The position numbers and the translations under genes are program-made. The notes beneath the pieces are model-generated. The model was given only the letters and a program-made list of their open reading frames with translations, was not told the origin of the DNA and ran no database searches. Of a DNA stretch of 64,000 bases, positions 35,720 to 46,965 are shown piece after piece (within the stretch, counting starts at the first letter, position 1; every line of letters starts with the position of its first letter). The DNA is from Chamaecrista fasciculata. Lineage: Eukaryota > Streptophyta > Magnoliopsida > Fabales > Fabaceae. The DNA lies in assembly GCA_003254925.1 (NCBI GenBank), contig QANZ01034830.1:17547-81546 (forward strand). The letters run 5' to 3'.

Positions 35720-36547
35720 ATGGCAACAAACAGTTCAACTTTTTCACTGCGACCTATCCTTGAGAAGGATAAGCTGACCAGAACAAACTTCCTCGATTGG
35801 TTTCATAATCTGAGAATTGTTCTCACCCATGAGAGGAGACTGTATGTTCTGGACAAACCTATCCCTAAAGAGCCTGCCAAGGGCGCTCCAGGAGCTGAGT
35901 GGAGGGCTTATGAGAAGCACTTCGACGACTCGCTGGAGGTCTCTTGTCTGATGATAGACACAATGATTCTGGAGCTACATGAGGGCTTGGATACATTGAT
36001 GTCATATGAGATGATTATGCGTCTCAAGGAAATGTTCCGCTATCATATCAGACAAGATAGATATGAGACCACTAAGGCTCTTATGTCTTGCAAAATGGCT
36101 GAAGGTGAATCTGTTGGTTACCATGTCACTCAGATGAGAGGGTACATAGATCATCTTGATAGGCTGGGATTCCCTGTTCCACCTGAGATTGCCACTGGTA
36201 TAATCCTGTGCTCACTGCCTAAGAGCTATGACTTGTTCGTCAGAAGCTACTATAGGAGAGGAACAGAGAAGACAGTTTCTGAGCTGCATGGGATGCTCAA
36301 GTCTGTTGAGGCATCTCTGATTCAGAAAAGGGAAAGGAAATTGAAGGGCAAAGAAAAGATGAAGGGAATCGAGCTGGATGGTGAGACCAAACCAGAGGAC
36401 GACCCTAATCAATCACCTGCCAAGAAGGCAAAGCCCTCAGAGGAAGTATCTTGTGCTTTCTGTCAAGTGTCAGGACACGTGATGAGAAAGTGCAAATACT
36501 ACTGGGAAGATCAAAAGAAGAAGAAGTGCGTTGAAGCCTCTACTTAA
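35720..36547 (+). CDS. gag: Copia gag, intact (275 aa)
   Basis: The frame starts MATNSSTFSLRPILEKDKLT, has the Copia gag fold (FLDWFHNLRIVL, SCLMIDTMILELHE, YHVTQMRGYIDHLDRLGFPV, GIILCSLPKSYDLFV) and ends with a zinc knuckle CAFCQVSGHVMRKC (CX2CX4HX4C). Gag forms the particle that packages element RNA. The frame is undamaged, whereas pol is in ruins. The sequence at the stop codon, TTAAG|GTATCT, looks like a splice donor; see the next entry. Confidence 0.92.
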   Translation: MATNSSTFSLRPILEKDKLTRTNFLDWFHNLRIVLTHERRLYVLDKPIPKEPAKGAPGAEWRAYEKHFDDSLEVSCLMIDTMILELHEGLDTLMSYEMIMRLKEMFRYHIRQDRYETTKALMSCKMAEGESVGYHVTQMRGYIDHLDRLGFPVPPEIATGIILCSLPKSYDLFVRSYYRRGTEKTVSELHGMLKSVEASLIQKRERKLKGKEKMKGIELDGETKPEDDPNQSPAKKAKPSEEVSCAFCQVSGHVMRKCKYYWEDQKKKKCVEAST

Positions 36548-36725
36548 GGTATCTTTGCTAATCTCCTTTTTCTACTTAACCACTTAAGTATTGCATACGA
36601 TATGTGGTTCTCACATTTGATGTGCAGGGTCTTCAGAGACAGTAGAAAACGAGGACGAAAGCGATATGGACCTAGAAGTGGACAATGGAGCAAAGGTTGC
36701 TGCCAATGCTGCTAAAGGAACATGA
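36548..36725 (+). other. Possible intron and short acidic tail after gag
   Basis: GTATCT at 36549 and TGATGTGCAG ending at 36628 would define an 80-bp intron. The following frame reads SETVENEDESDMDLEVDNGA and ends TGA at 36723-36725. The gag stop lies just 5' of the donor, so splicing would not extend gag itself. Copia elements are known to splice a short gag RNA; here this is only inference. Confidence 0.35.
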
Positions 36726-37899
36726 GAGCTTGGATAGCCCCTTAGGGCTAGTTTATTGTTATTCTTTAAAGTTTTGAACATTATTTTCTCCTTATAGAGA
36801 TAAGGAAGATTTTATGTGTAAACATTAAAGATTGGTTTCTATTTTAATAAAGTAATGTTTGTTTGCTTATGTGATTTGCAAAAATCATTATGTCTTAAAT
36901 TAGAAACAATAACAATATTTATAACATTGATACAAGAAGGGGATTAAGATTAGCGAATCTAATCCTATACACTTTTGGCAATTGTCGTTTTGACCATGCA
37001 AATAAGAAACGCCTTGGGAAGCTTCATATATATGAACTTCTAAAGCTCACATGATTATGAATCAGATGATGCTTGCAAGTCTTGTTTGAAATGGAAAGAT
37101 GACAAGTGACATTCCTCTACTGACCGCAGTAATAGAATGTCTGACTTTTGGGAAACATGCATAGTTGATGTATGAGGACCCACAAGTAGTTAAGCTAAAA
37201 GTAAACAACTCTTACTAACTGCTTCAAAAGGCTAGATCTACGGCTACCTTTTGAAACACAAGTCAGAGATCTTTTGAAATAGAGATTTCAAAACTAAGTA
37301 GAGAATTAACTAGACAAGAAAATCAAGTTACTTGATTCGATCAAGGGAACAAAGATTTGAGTCAAGAAATAGTTTAATCGTCTTAGAAGCTGTGAGATGG
37401 TCTCACAACTTACTCTTTCTGAAACCCCATAGTGGATGGAGTTTTGAGAAAAAGTATCAAACCCTATAGCATAAGGTTTGATCTATGATGAGTCTAATTG
37501 ATCTTCTGCCAACCTTTAAAGGGTGTGCTCTTGAAGCTGCTGACTTCACACTTAACCGTTTAAAAGACGCCATATAAGATATGGTATGGGAAGAGTCCCA
37601 TAAACGTTTTGTCTCAATTTTGAGGACGTAAAGTTTGTAATAAGCCAAGGGCAGATTATAAACTATCTTCAAAACCCTCAAGTATGTGCTTGTGGGATAC
37701 CCTAAGAAAACAAAGGGGGTATCAAGTCAAACTACCCACCTGATTACAAAAGGGTTTGTAAGTCAGAGGCGAATACCTTTCAGAAAGGAATTCTTTGTTT
37801 CCAAAAGAAACAGTGGGAGTAAGATGAATCTTGAAAGAGTTCAAGATCCATAAGACACTTGAGTAGCGCAGACGAAAATTAGAGAAGATCCGCAAGGTG

Positions 37900-38800
37900 T
37901 TGTGGAAGCTCCTCTAAAACATAAGGACAACGAAGTTCTGATAGAACACGTTCTCAGTTTCAAAGATAGGGATCTTTGGTCATTGAGAGCAAGGATGTGT
38001 TGCTCAAGGAGCGTGGTGAGCCCGCCACCTATCGAGAAACTTTTATCATTGTTTTGGCGAAGATGTCAAAAGAGTTTGGCTTCTTGCAAAAACCTTGATA
38101 AGTCCTGTGTTTACAAGAAGGTTAGTGGGAGCACGAATGAATTCTTGGTGCCATATGTCGTTGACATATTGCTAGTCGAAAGTGACATTACTGTCTTAAG
38201 GATTGTGAATCTTAGATGAGTAAATCACTCTCGATGAAGGAAAGGAAGTGGCCTATAGTGTAGGCAACAAGAATCTATGGTGATAGATCTTGGAGACTTC
38301 TTGAGTTGAGTCAAAAGTACGTTCTTGGATAAGATGCTGAAGGAGTTCAGTATGCGAGATTTCAAGAAGAGATTCATGCCGATGAATCAAGTATTGGTCC
38401 TTAGCAAGAATCAGTGTTTCCTGAGACACATGATGAGCAAAGGACACATGATTGGCATCCCTTATGCTTTGGCAATAGGATCCATCATGTTGTACCAGAC
38501 TCAATATGACCCTTGCCCTATGAATGACGAGCTGTGACCCTGTTGAGGTTCCCCGGGAAGCTGTCATTAAGGTCCTTGAGTACTTAAGAAGCACTAAGGG
38601 CAAATTCTTGGTTTATGGTAGAATTAATGTGTAAAGTGTTACACAAGGCCCATTATTCAAGCCAACCAAGATTGATCACAGTAAAATGTATTCCCTGAAC
38701 ATAGTAATCATAAAGTTGGAATGGTTCCAAGCAGAGTACGATTACTGATTCTACAAAGAATGGGTTAGTCGTGTAGAGACGCAGACTGTAAAACAAGTGT
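37900..38800 (+). pseudogene. Residual Copia RT / RNase H
   Basis: Scattered frames give SCVYKKVSGSTNEFLVPYVV and then DILLVESDIT. The catalytic YVDD is altered to YVVD. IPYALAIGSIM and VLEYLRSTKGKFLVYG follow, which are Copia RT/RNase H landmarks in order. Stops and frameshifts abound. Protease and integrase are absent and 36726-37899 has no recognisable coding sequence. Confidence 0.7.
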
Positions 38801-39092
38801 CTGAAGTACACTTGGTGGTCACCCTGTAGAGACAGGAAGACACCAAAAGGGAAGGAGTTCCCCACTGAGGTTCCGACAGTGATAAGCACTCAGACAAGAT
38901 CATGTAGAGATGGTGATATTAAGATATGAAAAGATAGCAGTCGAGGATGTTTTGCCAAATCCTCTGAAAGAAACCCCAGCACAGGTCTTACATAAGTTTT
39001 ATGTAATGTCAAGTGGGAATTAGACACATTAATGGATGTTCCTAGTGTAGGAACAGTTTGATTAATGATTGTACCTAGTGCAAGTGGGAGTT

Positions 39093-41117
39093 TGATGGAG
39101 ATTGTGCCCTAGGGCCAATCATTTTATAAATATGTTGTGAACATATTAATTAATTTATAGAGATAAATTAATGGTTATCATATTATTAGCATGTTTACTA
39201 TGATAACAGTCCGTGATTAATTATAGGATAATTAATCTAAACTGTCCCTGGTCGCTCATTCAAGTGGGAACTTGAAATGAACCAAGACCAGCATGACCTC
39301 GGTGCATAGAGATGCATGCACTAGATGCTGGTACAAGAGTCATGGTGCAATTACGTAAGGAGTTACGAGTTGCTGGACTGACCCAGAGAATCCTGCATGG
39401 GTTTTAGTCATTAGCTAGTTTCTTCTGTACACCTGTCATGATGCCCTCAAGACCTGAGGTCTTCATCATTCCGGCGTTGTAGTTGTCAGACTTTGGCTTA
39501 GTCTAACGTTACCCGTAGCAGGGTAGCCATAAGGGCTAAGTACGGGTTTGGTTGATTACCGTACTGAGAAATATGGTTGACCAAGATGGAATTTTGTCCC
39601 TCATAGAGATGGGAGATATTTAACTGGGCCCCTCGATGAGTCTGTCCAAGGAATGTGTGGTCACACTAGAAATTGAGACTTACTCAAGGAATCGAGAAAG
39701 TTGAGGTTTGGATTTTGGATGACTTTCCCATGCCTAATCCATGACCAAAATATCGTAGGACAAAANNNNNNNNNNNNNNNNNNNNNNNNNNNNNNNNNNN
39801 NNNNNNNNNNNNNNNNNNNNNNNNNNNNNNNNNNNNNNNNNNNNNNNNNNNNNNNNNNNNNNNNNNNNNNNNNNNNNNNNNNNNNNNNNNNNNNNNNNNN
39901 NNNNNNNNNNNNNNNNNNNNNNNNNNNNNNNNNNNNNNNNNNNNNNNNNNNNNNNNNNNNNNNNNNNNNNNNNNNNNNNNNNNNNNNNNNNNNNNNNNNN
40001 NNNNNNNNNNNNNNNNNNNNNNNNNNNNNNNNNNNNNNNNNNNNNNNNNNNNNNNNNNNNNNNNNNNNNNNNNNNNNNNNNNNNNNNNNNNNNNNNNNNN
40101 NNNNNNNNNNNNNNNNNNNNNNNNNNNNNNNNNNNNNNNNNNNNNNNNNNNNNNNNNNNNNNNNNNNNNNNNNNNNNNNNNNNNNNNNNNNNNNNNNNNN
40201 NNNNNNNNNNNNNNNNNNNNNNNNNNNNNNNNNNNNNNNNNNNNNNNNNNNNNNNNNNNNNNNNNNNNNNNNNNNNNNNNNNNNNNNNNNNNNNNNNNNN
40301 NNNNNNNNNNNNNNNNNNNNNNNNNNNNNNNNNNNNNNNNNNNNNNNNNNNNNNNNNNNNNNNNNNNNNNNNNNNNNNNNNNNNNNNNNNNNNNNNNNNN
40401 NNNNNNNNNNNNNNNNNNNNNNNNNNNNNNNNNNNNNNNNNNNNNNNNNNNNNNNNNNNNNNNNNNNNNNNNNNNNNNNNNNNNNNNNNNNNNNNNNNNN
40501 NNNNNNNNNNNNNNNNNNNNNNNNNNNNNNNNNNNNNNNNNNNNNNNNNNNNNNNNNNNNNNNNNNNNNNNNNNNNNNNNNNNNNNNNNNNNNNNNNNNN
40601 NTTTCCTTAGCCAATTCACAAGAGCAAAATTCGATTTTGGCTTTTGGTGAAGAGAGAGAGAAAACACAACCCTAGTTTTCCTAGAGAGAGAAAGTGGCGC
40701 AAACCCTAAAAGGAGTTTAGAGTTTGTGACAAGGTTGTGTGAGATCAATGATAGGATTCTTGATCATAGGCGCCATCTATTCTTGGAGTTCATGAATTGT
40801 TCTTGAACTCAAGAACACCGTAGATAAGGTCCCTGACTCACTTGGAGAAGTGAAGGAGGCTAGCACCTAGGCATCTGCCAAACTGTTCGTGTGGATCACC
40901 GGCGGAGGGAGCACACTCGGAGTGGACTCCTCAGCATCGTGGACACAAAAGTTGCCGATTGATTTGGGTAAAACTCTTGTCCTTACACTGATACAGATCC
41001 ATATAGCGGATTCATTGGGAAAGAAGTCGTTATGTGCCTTGTTTTATTATGTTTTGGTTTAAATTTTTAAATTTATATCCGTTTCCGCTGCGTTGTGTGC
41101 ATGGCGATTTCCCAACA
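39093..41117 (+). repeat. 3' LTR of the nested Copia element, containing an assembly gap
   Basis: This matches the 5' LTR on both sides of the gap (39093-39765 to 31847-32519; 40602-41117 to 33652-34167). The apparent minus-strand and plus-strand frames across the gap are artefacts. Confidence 0.93.
39766..40601. other. Assembly gap (836 N) inside an LTR
   Basis: The corresponding stretch of the 5' LTR is 32520-33651, 1132 bp, so the gap length given here is probably too short by about 300 bp. Confidence 0.97.
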
Positions 41118-41222
41118 CCAACTCGGTTTCAACTTTTGCATCTCCACATCATCAATCTTGCTAGAGTCCACTACAACCCATTCTCTATTGATCACATGCC
41201 CCAGGTTTTTCACATCTTGCAT

Positions 41223-42115
41223 TTAGAATTCACACTTCTCAAACTTAGCATAAAGCACCCGCTCTTGCAACACCTCAATTACCGTACGAAGGTGTTCTTT
41301 GTGCAACTCTAGAGTCTTTGAATATACTAAGATTTCATCTATGAAAACCACTGCAAACCGATCCAAATAGGGCTTAAAGATCCGATTCATATAGTCCATA
41401 AAGATTCCAGGTGCATTGGTCAACCCGAAAGGCATGACTAGAAACTCGTAGTGCTCATACCTCGTTTTGAATGCAGTCTTGTACACATCCTCCGCTTTTA
41501 CCCGAATATGATGATAACCAGATCTCAAATTGATCTTCGAGAAGATTGTAGCTCCACGAAGTTGACCAAGTAAGTTGTCAATTTGAGAAAGTGGATACTT
41601 GTTCTTAACCGTCACTTTAATGAGTTGTCGATAATCAACAAACCTTCGGAAGCTCCCATCCTTCTTCTTAACGAAATGTATCGGTGCCCCCAAGGTGATG
41701 CACTCGATCTAATGAATCCCTGAGACAACAAGTTATCTAATTGAGCTTTCACTTCTTTCAGCTCGGTTGGGGCCATCCTGTATGGAGAGATTGAAATTGG
41801 TCCTATACCCAGCACTAGTTCAGTAGAGAATTCAACTTCTATTTCAAGGGGTAAACAAGTAATCTCTTCAGGGAATACATCCAGTTGCTCCCTCACTACC
41901 GCAATGTCTTCTAATTTTGCTGAAACGCCAACCTCCAAGTTTCCCAACAACATTACCCGTTGTGAGGCCCCGTCTCCCAACTTCTCACCTGAAGTTGTAT
42001 CGAAACATTCTACCACACCCTCTACAGAATTCAACATACAAAAAATTTTGGATAACCAATCCATACCCAGGATTACGTCCACGTTGTATTGGCAAGCATT
42101 TATACAATGGAACAC
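41223..42115 (-). pseudogene. Gypsy protease/RT pseudogene
   Basis: Minus-strand frames give NVDVILGMDWLSK (protease tail), [53 protein letters not shown], the RT palm ([35 protein letters not shown]) and [13 protein letters not shown]. The catalytic FIDD has become FIDE, and a frameshift separates ASPWG from the next segment at about 41690. The typical Gypsy order identifies the family; the enzyme is dead. Confidence 0.9.
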
Positions 42116-42439
42116 ACATTACACATAAGCCAGCATATTGGTGTTACCCACCGGTGTAGACACATGCAAATCATAAGGAAGACACTGAACATGCAAATTC
42201 AACTTTTCACAACAATCTTGGGATATAAAAGAGTGGAATTCTCCAAAATCAAAGAGTGCAGATACAATATGCCCAAGAATCTCACCTACCCTCTGCATTT
42301 TATCCGAGGTTTGGCCTGCTCCCCTACCCGCTCATCTGCCTCCTATGGCAAACACTCGTCTTTGCACTTGTGGGCTTGGTACCTCTGGTCTAGAATTCTG
42401 TTTCGTGGATTTGCAATCTTTGGCTATGTGCCCCAATTT

Positions 42440-43407
42440 TTAACATCTATAACACACCAGGTGAAAGGTGGGGCAGGGTCCATTTCCATGGGTCTTCCCG
42501 CAATGTACACATCCACCTTGACCAAAGGAGGTGGTGGCCTTTCCTTTTAAATTATAGCATGGTTTAAAATTATGTCCCTTAGCTGCCAATTCATTTCCTG
42601 ACCTCTTCCGTTGTTGATATTCTCGTATCTTCTGAGTATTTTCCATAGTTCGAATGATGATTTGACATTTAGTAACCATAAGACCATAATTCTGAATTTA
42701 CATTGGTGATATCTATGACTTCATTTCCACACTAAGGCTTGACTGTAGTTACCATTCCTTCCAAGTTTCATCCGCATGAAGTTGTAGGTAGACTGGGAAT
42801 TTAGACAATCTTTCAAGCTTAGCCAAGTACTCTTCAAATGACATATTCCTTTATTTCATGTGTAAGAACTCTACTTCCTTCTCTCTATGAACATTCAATG
42901 GAAAGTACTTCTCCAGGAAAACATTATGGAATATCTGCCAAGTGATATGCACTCCTTGACCTTGTAAAATGTGCCTCATGCCTCTCCACCAGTATTCAGC
43001 TTCCCCCTTGAGTTTGTACATTGTATAGGAGGCCTTTGTGCATCATCACATCATAGTACCTCAAACATTTTCTCCATGTCTTGCAGCCACTCCTCTGCCA
43101 CTTCCGGGTCATAAGTTCCCATGAAAGGGGGAATATTGGCTCTCTAAAAATTTGCCCAACCCATATGGTAAGTGACATCAACATGTACCCTTGCCCATGA
43201 GGTGGTTGTTGGTTATCCTGCACTCTTACACCCTAGCCCATGACTCCCTCATTAGCCCCAACATGTACCCCTAGTTAGCTCCAGCCTGAGCTCCCCTTGC
43301 ATTCAACATATTCTAGAAAGTTTCCACCAGAGTCTGCATTTGGGGTTCCACTAGGGCTTCCATTTTATCAAGGCGGGATGCGGTAGTTCTTCTCCTCAAT
43401 GACATGT
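42440..43407 (-). pseudogene. Gypsy gag pseudogene
   Basis: It starts MSLRRRTTASRLDKMEALVE and is stopped by TAG after about 30 codons. Later frames contain a knuckle-like CVHCGKTHGNGPC followed by HLVCYRC (42440-42520). Several stops and shifts occur, so it is non-functional. Confidence 0.7.
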
Positions 43408-43633
43408 TTACTTCTACAAAACATAACACCATCGAATTGATCAGGCTCAATGACATAGAATTTTAGTAGAGTATACACAACACTAAGAAATGTCACTACT
43501 CATCCCTATTGATCCCTTGAACTGACGACATCCTAATCCTTCAGCTGCCTAGGTTTAGCGATGATTAAATAATACCAGTTCAAAGTTACACTGCCTAAGA
43601 CTCCAAAACCTACAGGGCCGATCAGAAACATTT

Positions 43634-43645
43634 GCTCTGATACCA
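43634..43645 (-). other. Primer-binding site of the Gypsy element
   Basis: The minus strand reads TGGTATCAGAGC, an exact initiator tRNA-Met primer site, two bases inside the 5' LTR. Confidence 0.9.
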
Positions 43646-43647
43646 AA

Positions 43648-45663
43648 TGTAGCATCCTTAGAAAAACAAAGAATTCCATAAAGGATACATTCATAAACAC
43701 ACACTAGCAAGCCCTACTTGACAACCAACAAACGAAACATCCCATGGTTTATCTATTAAGGATACTGGTTGAAACTATCATAACATACTAGAGGCTCAAC
43801 CTCTTAAAGCAAAGAACTGAATACAAGAGGCTCTGCCTCCAAAAAGCCACACGGGACCCATCACAATACATGAATAAAAACACATTAACATTCTAAGAAC
43901 CTACCAGATTAGCTAAAACAAGCAACTCAACGAGAACCCTCCATTGGTGGATTACTACCACAACTAGTACAATTCTCTGCTTGTCCCTGCACAATAACAA
44001 CTGAAAAGTGGAAGGGGGTGAGAATAACATTCTCAGTAGGGTTTAAAACCTTCTACTTAAACACCAATCCCCACACAAACAACAGTTTCCAACAACACTT
44101 ACCCAAAGCTTGAAAACACATTGCAATATAATCAAAGGAATAATAGTCATTTAAGAAAGAAGTGATATCATCAACTTCATATCTCAAAATATAATTTCAT
44201 AAACAAAATCACTCCATTAGCAATACCGGTTGTGACCTCATGTCACCCGACATTCAGGACACCTCAAGTTTTGGTCTCAATGACTAAGGCTCCCAAAGCA
44301 TCCCCTGGTATGTTCACAAACCAATAGCCTGTCATCTGAGGAATCCACCAATGGACATTACACGCAGAACCAATCAACATGAGGAGGGTATCCGCCCTCG
44401 TCTAATCATGGAATAATTCAAACATAGATTCAGCCATTTACATATTTAATCATCATAATGATTACATTCCATAAAATACTCAATTAACACAAATAACTTA
44501 CAACATTTATTTCCTTTCATCAACCAATCCATTAACAATTGCATACTTCCCAAAATAAATTCACCATTCACATGATAGTTCACAAAAATAATATATCTAG
44601 CCCAAGATTTTAGTACAAAATAGTCCAAAATAGTGTACAATAGGCAAAAACAAAATCTGGACCGAAAAATGAATTGTCCCACAAGCCATTAGCTCGTCGG
44701 CGGGCTTGCCAGTGAACAGTAGCAAAAACAAAAAAAATGAAATTTCTGCACAAGGGTTCATTTTGCAACCAATTTTCATACCTAACAATGGTGATAATTC
44801 AGATTTCAAACCAAGCAAAGTTAACTGAACCTGCAATCCTCCTCATGCATTCAATGTTTACACAATTCCAACTCAAAAACCCAATTAGAACATAAATAAC
44901 CATTATCCCAAAATCGTTCATTCTCAAGCATTTCTATGATAGTAACATTCAAAACAATCAAGGCTTCTATGTTCTTATCAATTCCCTAAGTTTCTCAAAT
45001 CAAAACACAAAACAAAATCTAGGGCAAGAAGTTGAGAGAAGTGAAGTTCATGAAGAGGAGAGAAGGATAGAAAACCCTACCATGGGTGAATTGATCCTCC
45101 AATACAAGATTCACACCAAAAAATGCAAGGCTTCAAGCTTCTTCTCCACTTCCCTCTTTGCTCTCCCAAAATTGCAACTTGTACCAACCTCTTCCTTTTT
45201 TCTAATTTTTATTTTGTTGTCCAAAACTGTCTTCTTCCTGCTCAAACATTTGGGTATTAATCAACTTTGGGGAAAACTATACTTCTCTCCCCCCCCCCCT
45301 CCCAAACTTTCTAGTTTCTATGTTCCTAACCTCTTTATTCTTTCAATTATCACATTAAGACCCTTCAAACTTCTCTACTCTTCCACCATTGTATTCCTCA
45401 TTTTATCTACAACACTCACATTTCTTTCTTCCATGCTCATAATTACTTTTAACATATGTTACGATAACTTCTCTACTCTACTTTTCAGTTTAGTCCCTCG
45501 CAGACTCTCTTTCATGTTTTGACCTCCTTTTCCACCCATTTTACCATTCATTAGTTATATCCTTCCAAAGTCTCCTTGTAAATTATGCTTCCATAATTAT
45601 TTTATGCATCCCAAACTCTATTATCTTTCAAAAAGGTCATTCTTCAACAATCGGGGTGCTACA
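43648..45663 (-). repeat. 5' LTR of the Gypsy element
   Basis: 2016 bp. On the minus strand it starts TGTAGCACCCCGATTG and ends GGATGCTACA. It contains a C9 run at 45291-45299. Frames inside it, including one of 146 codons at 45082-45522, have no protein-like features. Confidence 0.88.
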
Positions 45664-46606
45664 AGTATCAATACCATATTTCACTCCTTAGTAATTAAAT
45701 TATTTGATCTATGTTGTATCAAGTTATATTAAAAAGGTCATCGGGAAGCATTTGGATCACATTTCAGTTGAAGACAAAGAATTTTCTTAGACTGAGTTTC
45801 AACCTTTTTGAAGACTACAAGACTTTGTAATGTAAATGTATAATAATATTATTGAAGTCTATTGAAGTACTTTGTAGTGAAATTTACAACATTATATATC
45901 AAGTTTTTATTTGTTATGAGTCAGAATGCTTTTATTAATTTATATTAATTGGAATTTATTTAAGAAATCGGGGATAGATTCAGTTTGAGTTTATTTTATG
46001 AACAACTTGGCTCTTGAATTATACGGCAAAGAGATAGAACAAATGAAATTGAGGGGAAGAATATGTAGTATTTGTCCAGACATTGTGATCCTTGAATTAA
46101 GGTATTGCATTAAAAATTTTGGACAGTTTAGTCTCTCAATTATTATGTGACATGGCAGGTTTTTTTTTAATTCTTGCTGAAGTGCGTTTTTAAAAAAAAT
46201 TAATATATTTTTGGGGGCTGGTGTGGTAGTTAACTTGTCATGTCAGCATTTAACTTGACACCTCATCCCACTAATGGTACACATCAACATTTTTGGAATA
46301 TTGGGTTAACGGAGGGACTAACTTGTAACGAGCCAACATAATTCGAAGACCTAGTTGTACAATTTTGAAAAATCGAGGACCAATCTGCAAGTGCATACAT
46401 AATTCAGGGACCAAAATTCTAGTTTACTCTTTGATTTTATTATCTCTCCATGACTGCATGACTCATCAGTTATCACTTTCCATTGTTTAATATTTTAATC
46501 CATTTAAATATTATTATCTCCTTACATTCTTTTATGTTTTATATTCCTTTTGTCCAACTTATAGATTTTATCTTATAATATTGATAATATATAAAGAAAA
46601 AAAATA

Positions 46607-46965
46607 GGCCAAAATCCTATTTTGGTCCCTAATGTTTACCTAAAGTTATATTTTGGTCCTTAATGTTTTTTTTGTTTCGTTTTGGTCTTTAAGATTTCCT
46701 AAAAGTTTCATAATTGATCTTTAACTAATGAATATGATCATATATCTCTCATTTGTTTATTACTCCAACTAGGTAAAGTAAAAACTCGTCAAATTAAATT
46801 TAACACATAGATCTAATTTCATTGTGTTCAAGTTTAAAACGAGAGAGATATGACTATATTCAATAGTTAGAGATCAATTATAAAACTTTTAGGAAACATT
46901 AAAGACCAAAATGTAGCAAAAAAAACTCTGGATAAGTACTAGGGACTAAAATAGAATTTTAGCCC
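46607..46965. mobile_element. Mutator-like MITE, 359 bp
   Basis: The ends GGCCAAAATCCTATTTTGGT and inverted GGGCTAAAATTCTATTTTAG make a near-palindrome. The flanking A-rich sequence prevents a clear target duplication. The internal segment (CTAAYTATTGAATRTGGTCATAT type) is shared with 47978-48812 and with 61498-62397. Confidence 0.65.

Larger units (their letters stand above)
31847..41117 (+). mobile_element. Young Ty1/Copia-derived element nested in the Gypsy pol
   Basis: The element has LTRs TGATGGAGATTG...CCAACA, a perfect target duplication CCAAC (31842-31846 and 41118-41122), a tRNA-Met primer site, an intact gag, remnants of RT/RNase H and a polypurine tract AAGTGGGAGTT (39082-39092). 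Over the comparable 1189 bp the LTRs differ at about 14 sites (1.2%), mostly transitions, so insertion is recent. Most of pol is deleted, so it is non-autonomous. A solo LTR of the same family is at 50957-53060. Confidence 0.93.
28585..45663 (-). mobile_element. Ty3/Gypsy (chromovirus-like) retrotransposon, multiply interrupted
   Basis: This is a minus-strand element. Its 5' LTR is 43648-45663 (TGTAGCACC...GGATGCTACA), followed by a tRNA-Met primer site, gag, protease, RT, integrase and a C-terminal segment. A polypurine tract (AGAGGTGGAGAA, minus strand, 29124-29135) and a shortened 3' LTR (28585-29123) complete it. The order PR-RT-IN and the RT signature place it in Gypsy. It is broken by a plus-strand LTR block (29455-31478) and a complete Copia element (31847-41117). 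Its own target duplication cannot be checked because the 3' LTR is truncated. Confidence 0.88.
27076..46429. mobile_element. Candidate Pack-MULE split by nested retrotransposons
   Basis: The left arm (27076-27340, starting GACTAAACTAGCATTTTGGT) and the inverted right arm (46165-46429, starting GAGTAAACTAGAATTTTGGT) align over about 265 bp at an estimated 80% identity. The outer flanks TTTAATTTTA (27066-27075) and TTTGATTTTA (46430-46439) form a 10-bp direct repeat with one mismatch. Removing the Gypsy block 28585-45663 leaves about 2.3 kb, a normal Pack-MULE size, carrying an F-box gene fragment. No transposase is present. The alternative is two unrelated members of one MITE family lying in opposite orientation. 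Confidence 0.6.

Noticed and set aside
39661-40748. Three long frames of 317-354 codons
   Set aside because: They run through the 836-N gap in an LTR and are artefacts.
42089-42550. 153-codon plus-strand frame
   Set aside because: It is antisense to the Gypsy gag/protease region and has no homology of its own.
45082-45522. 146-codon plus-strand frame
   Set aside because: It lies inside the Gypsy LTR on the non-coding strand and is hydrophobic low-complexity sequence.
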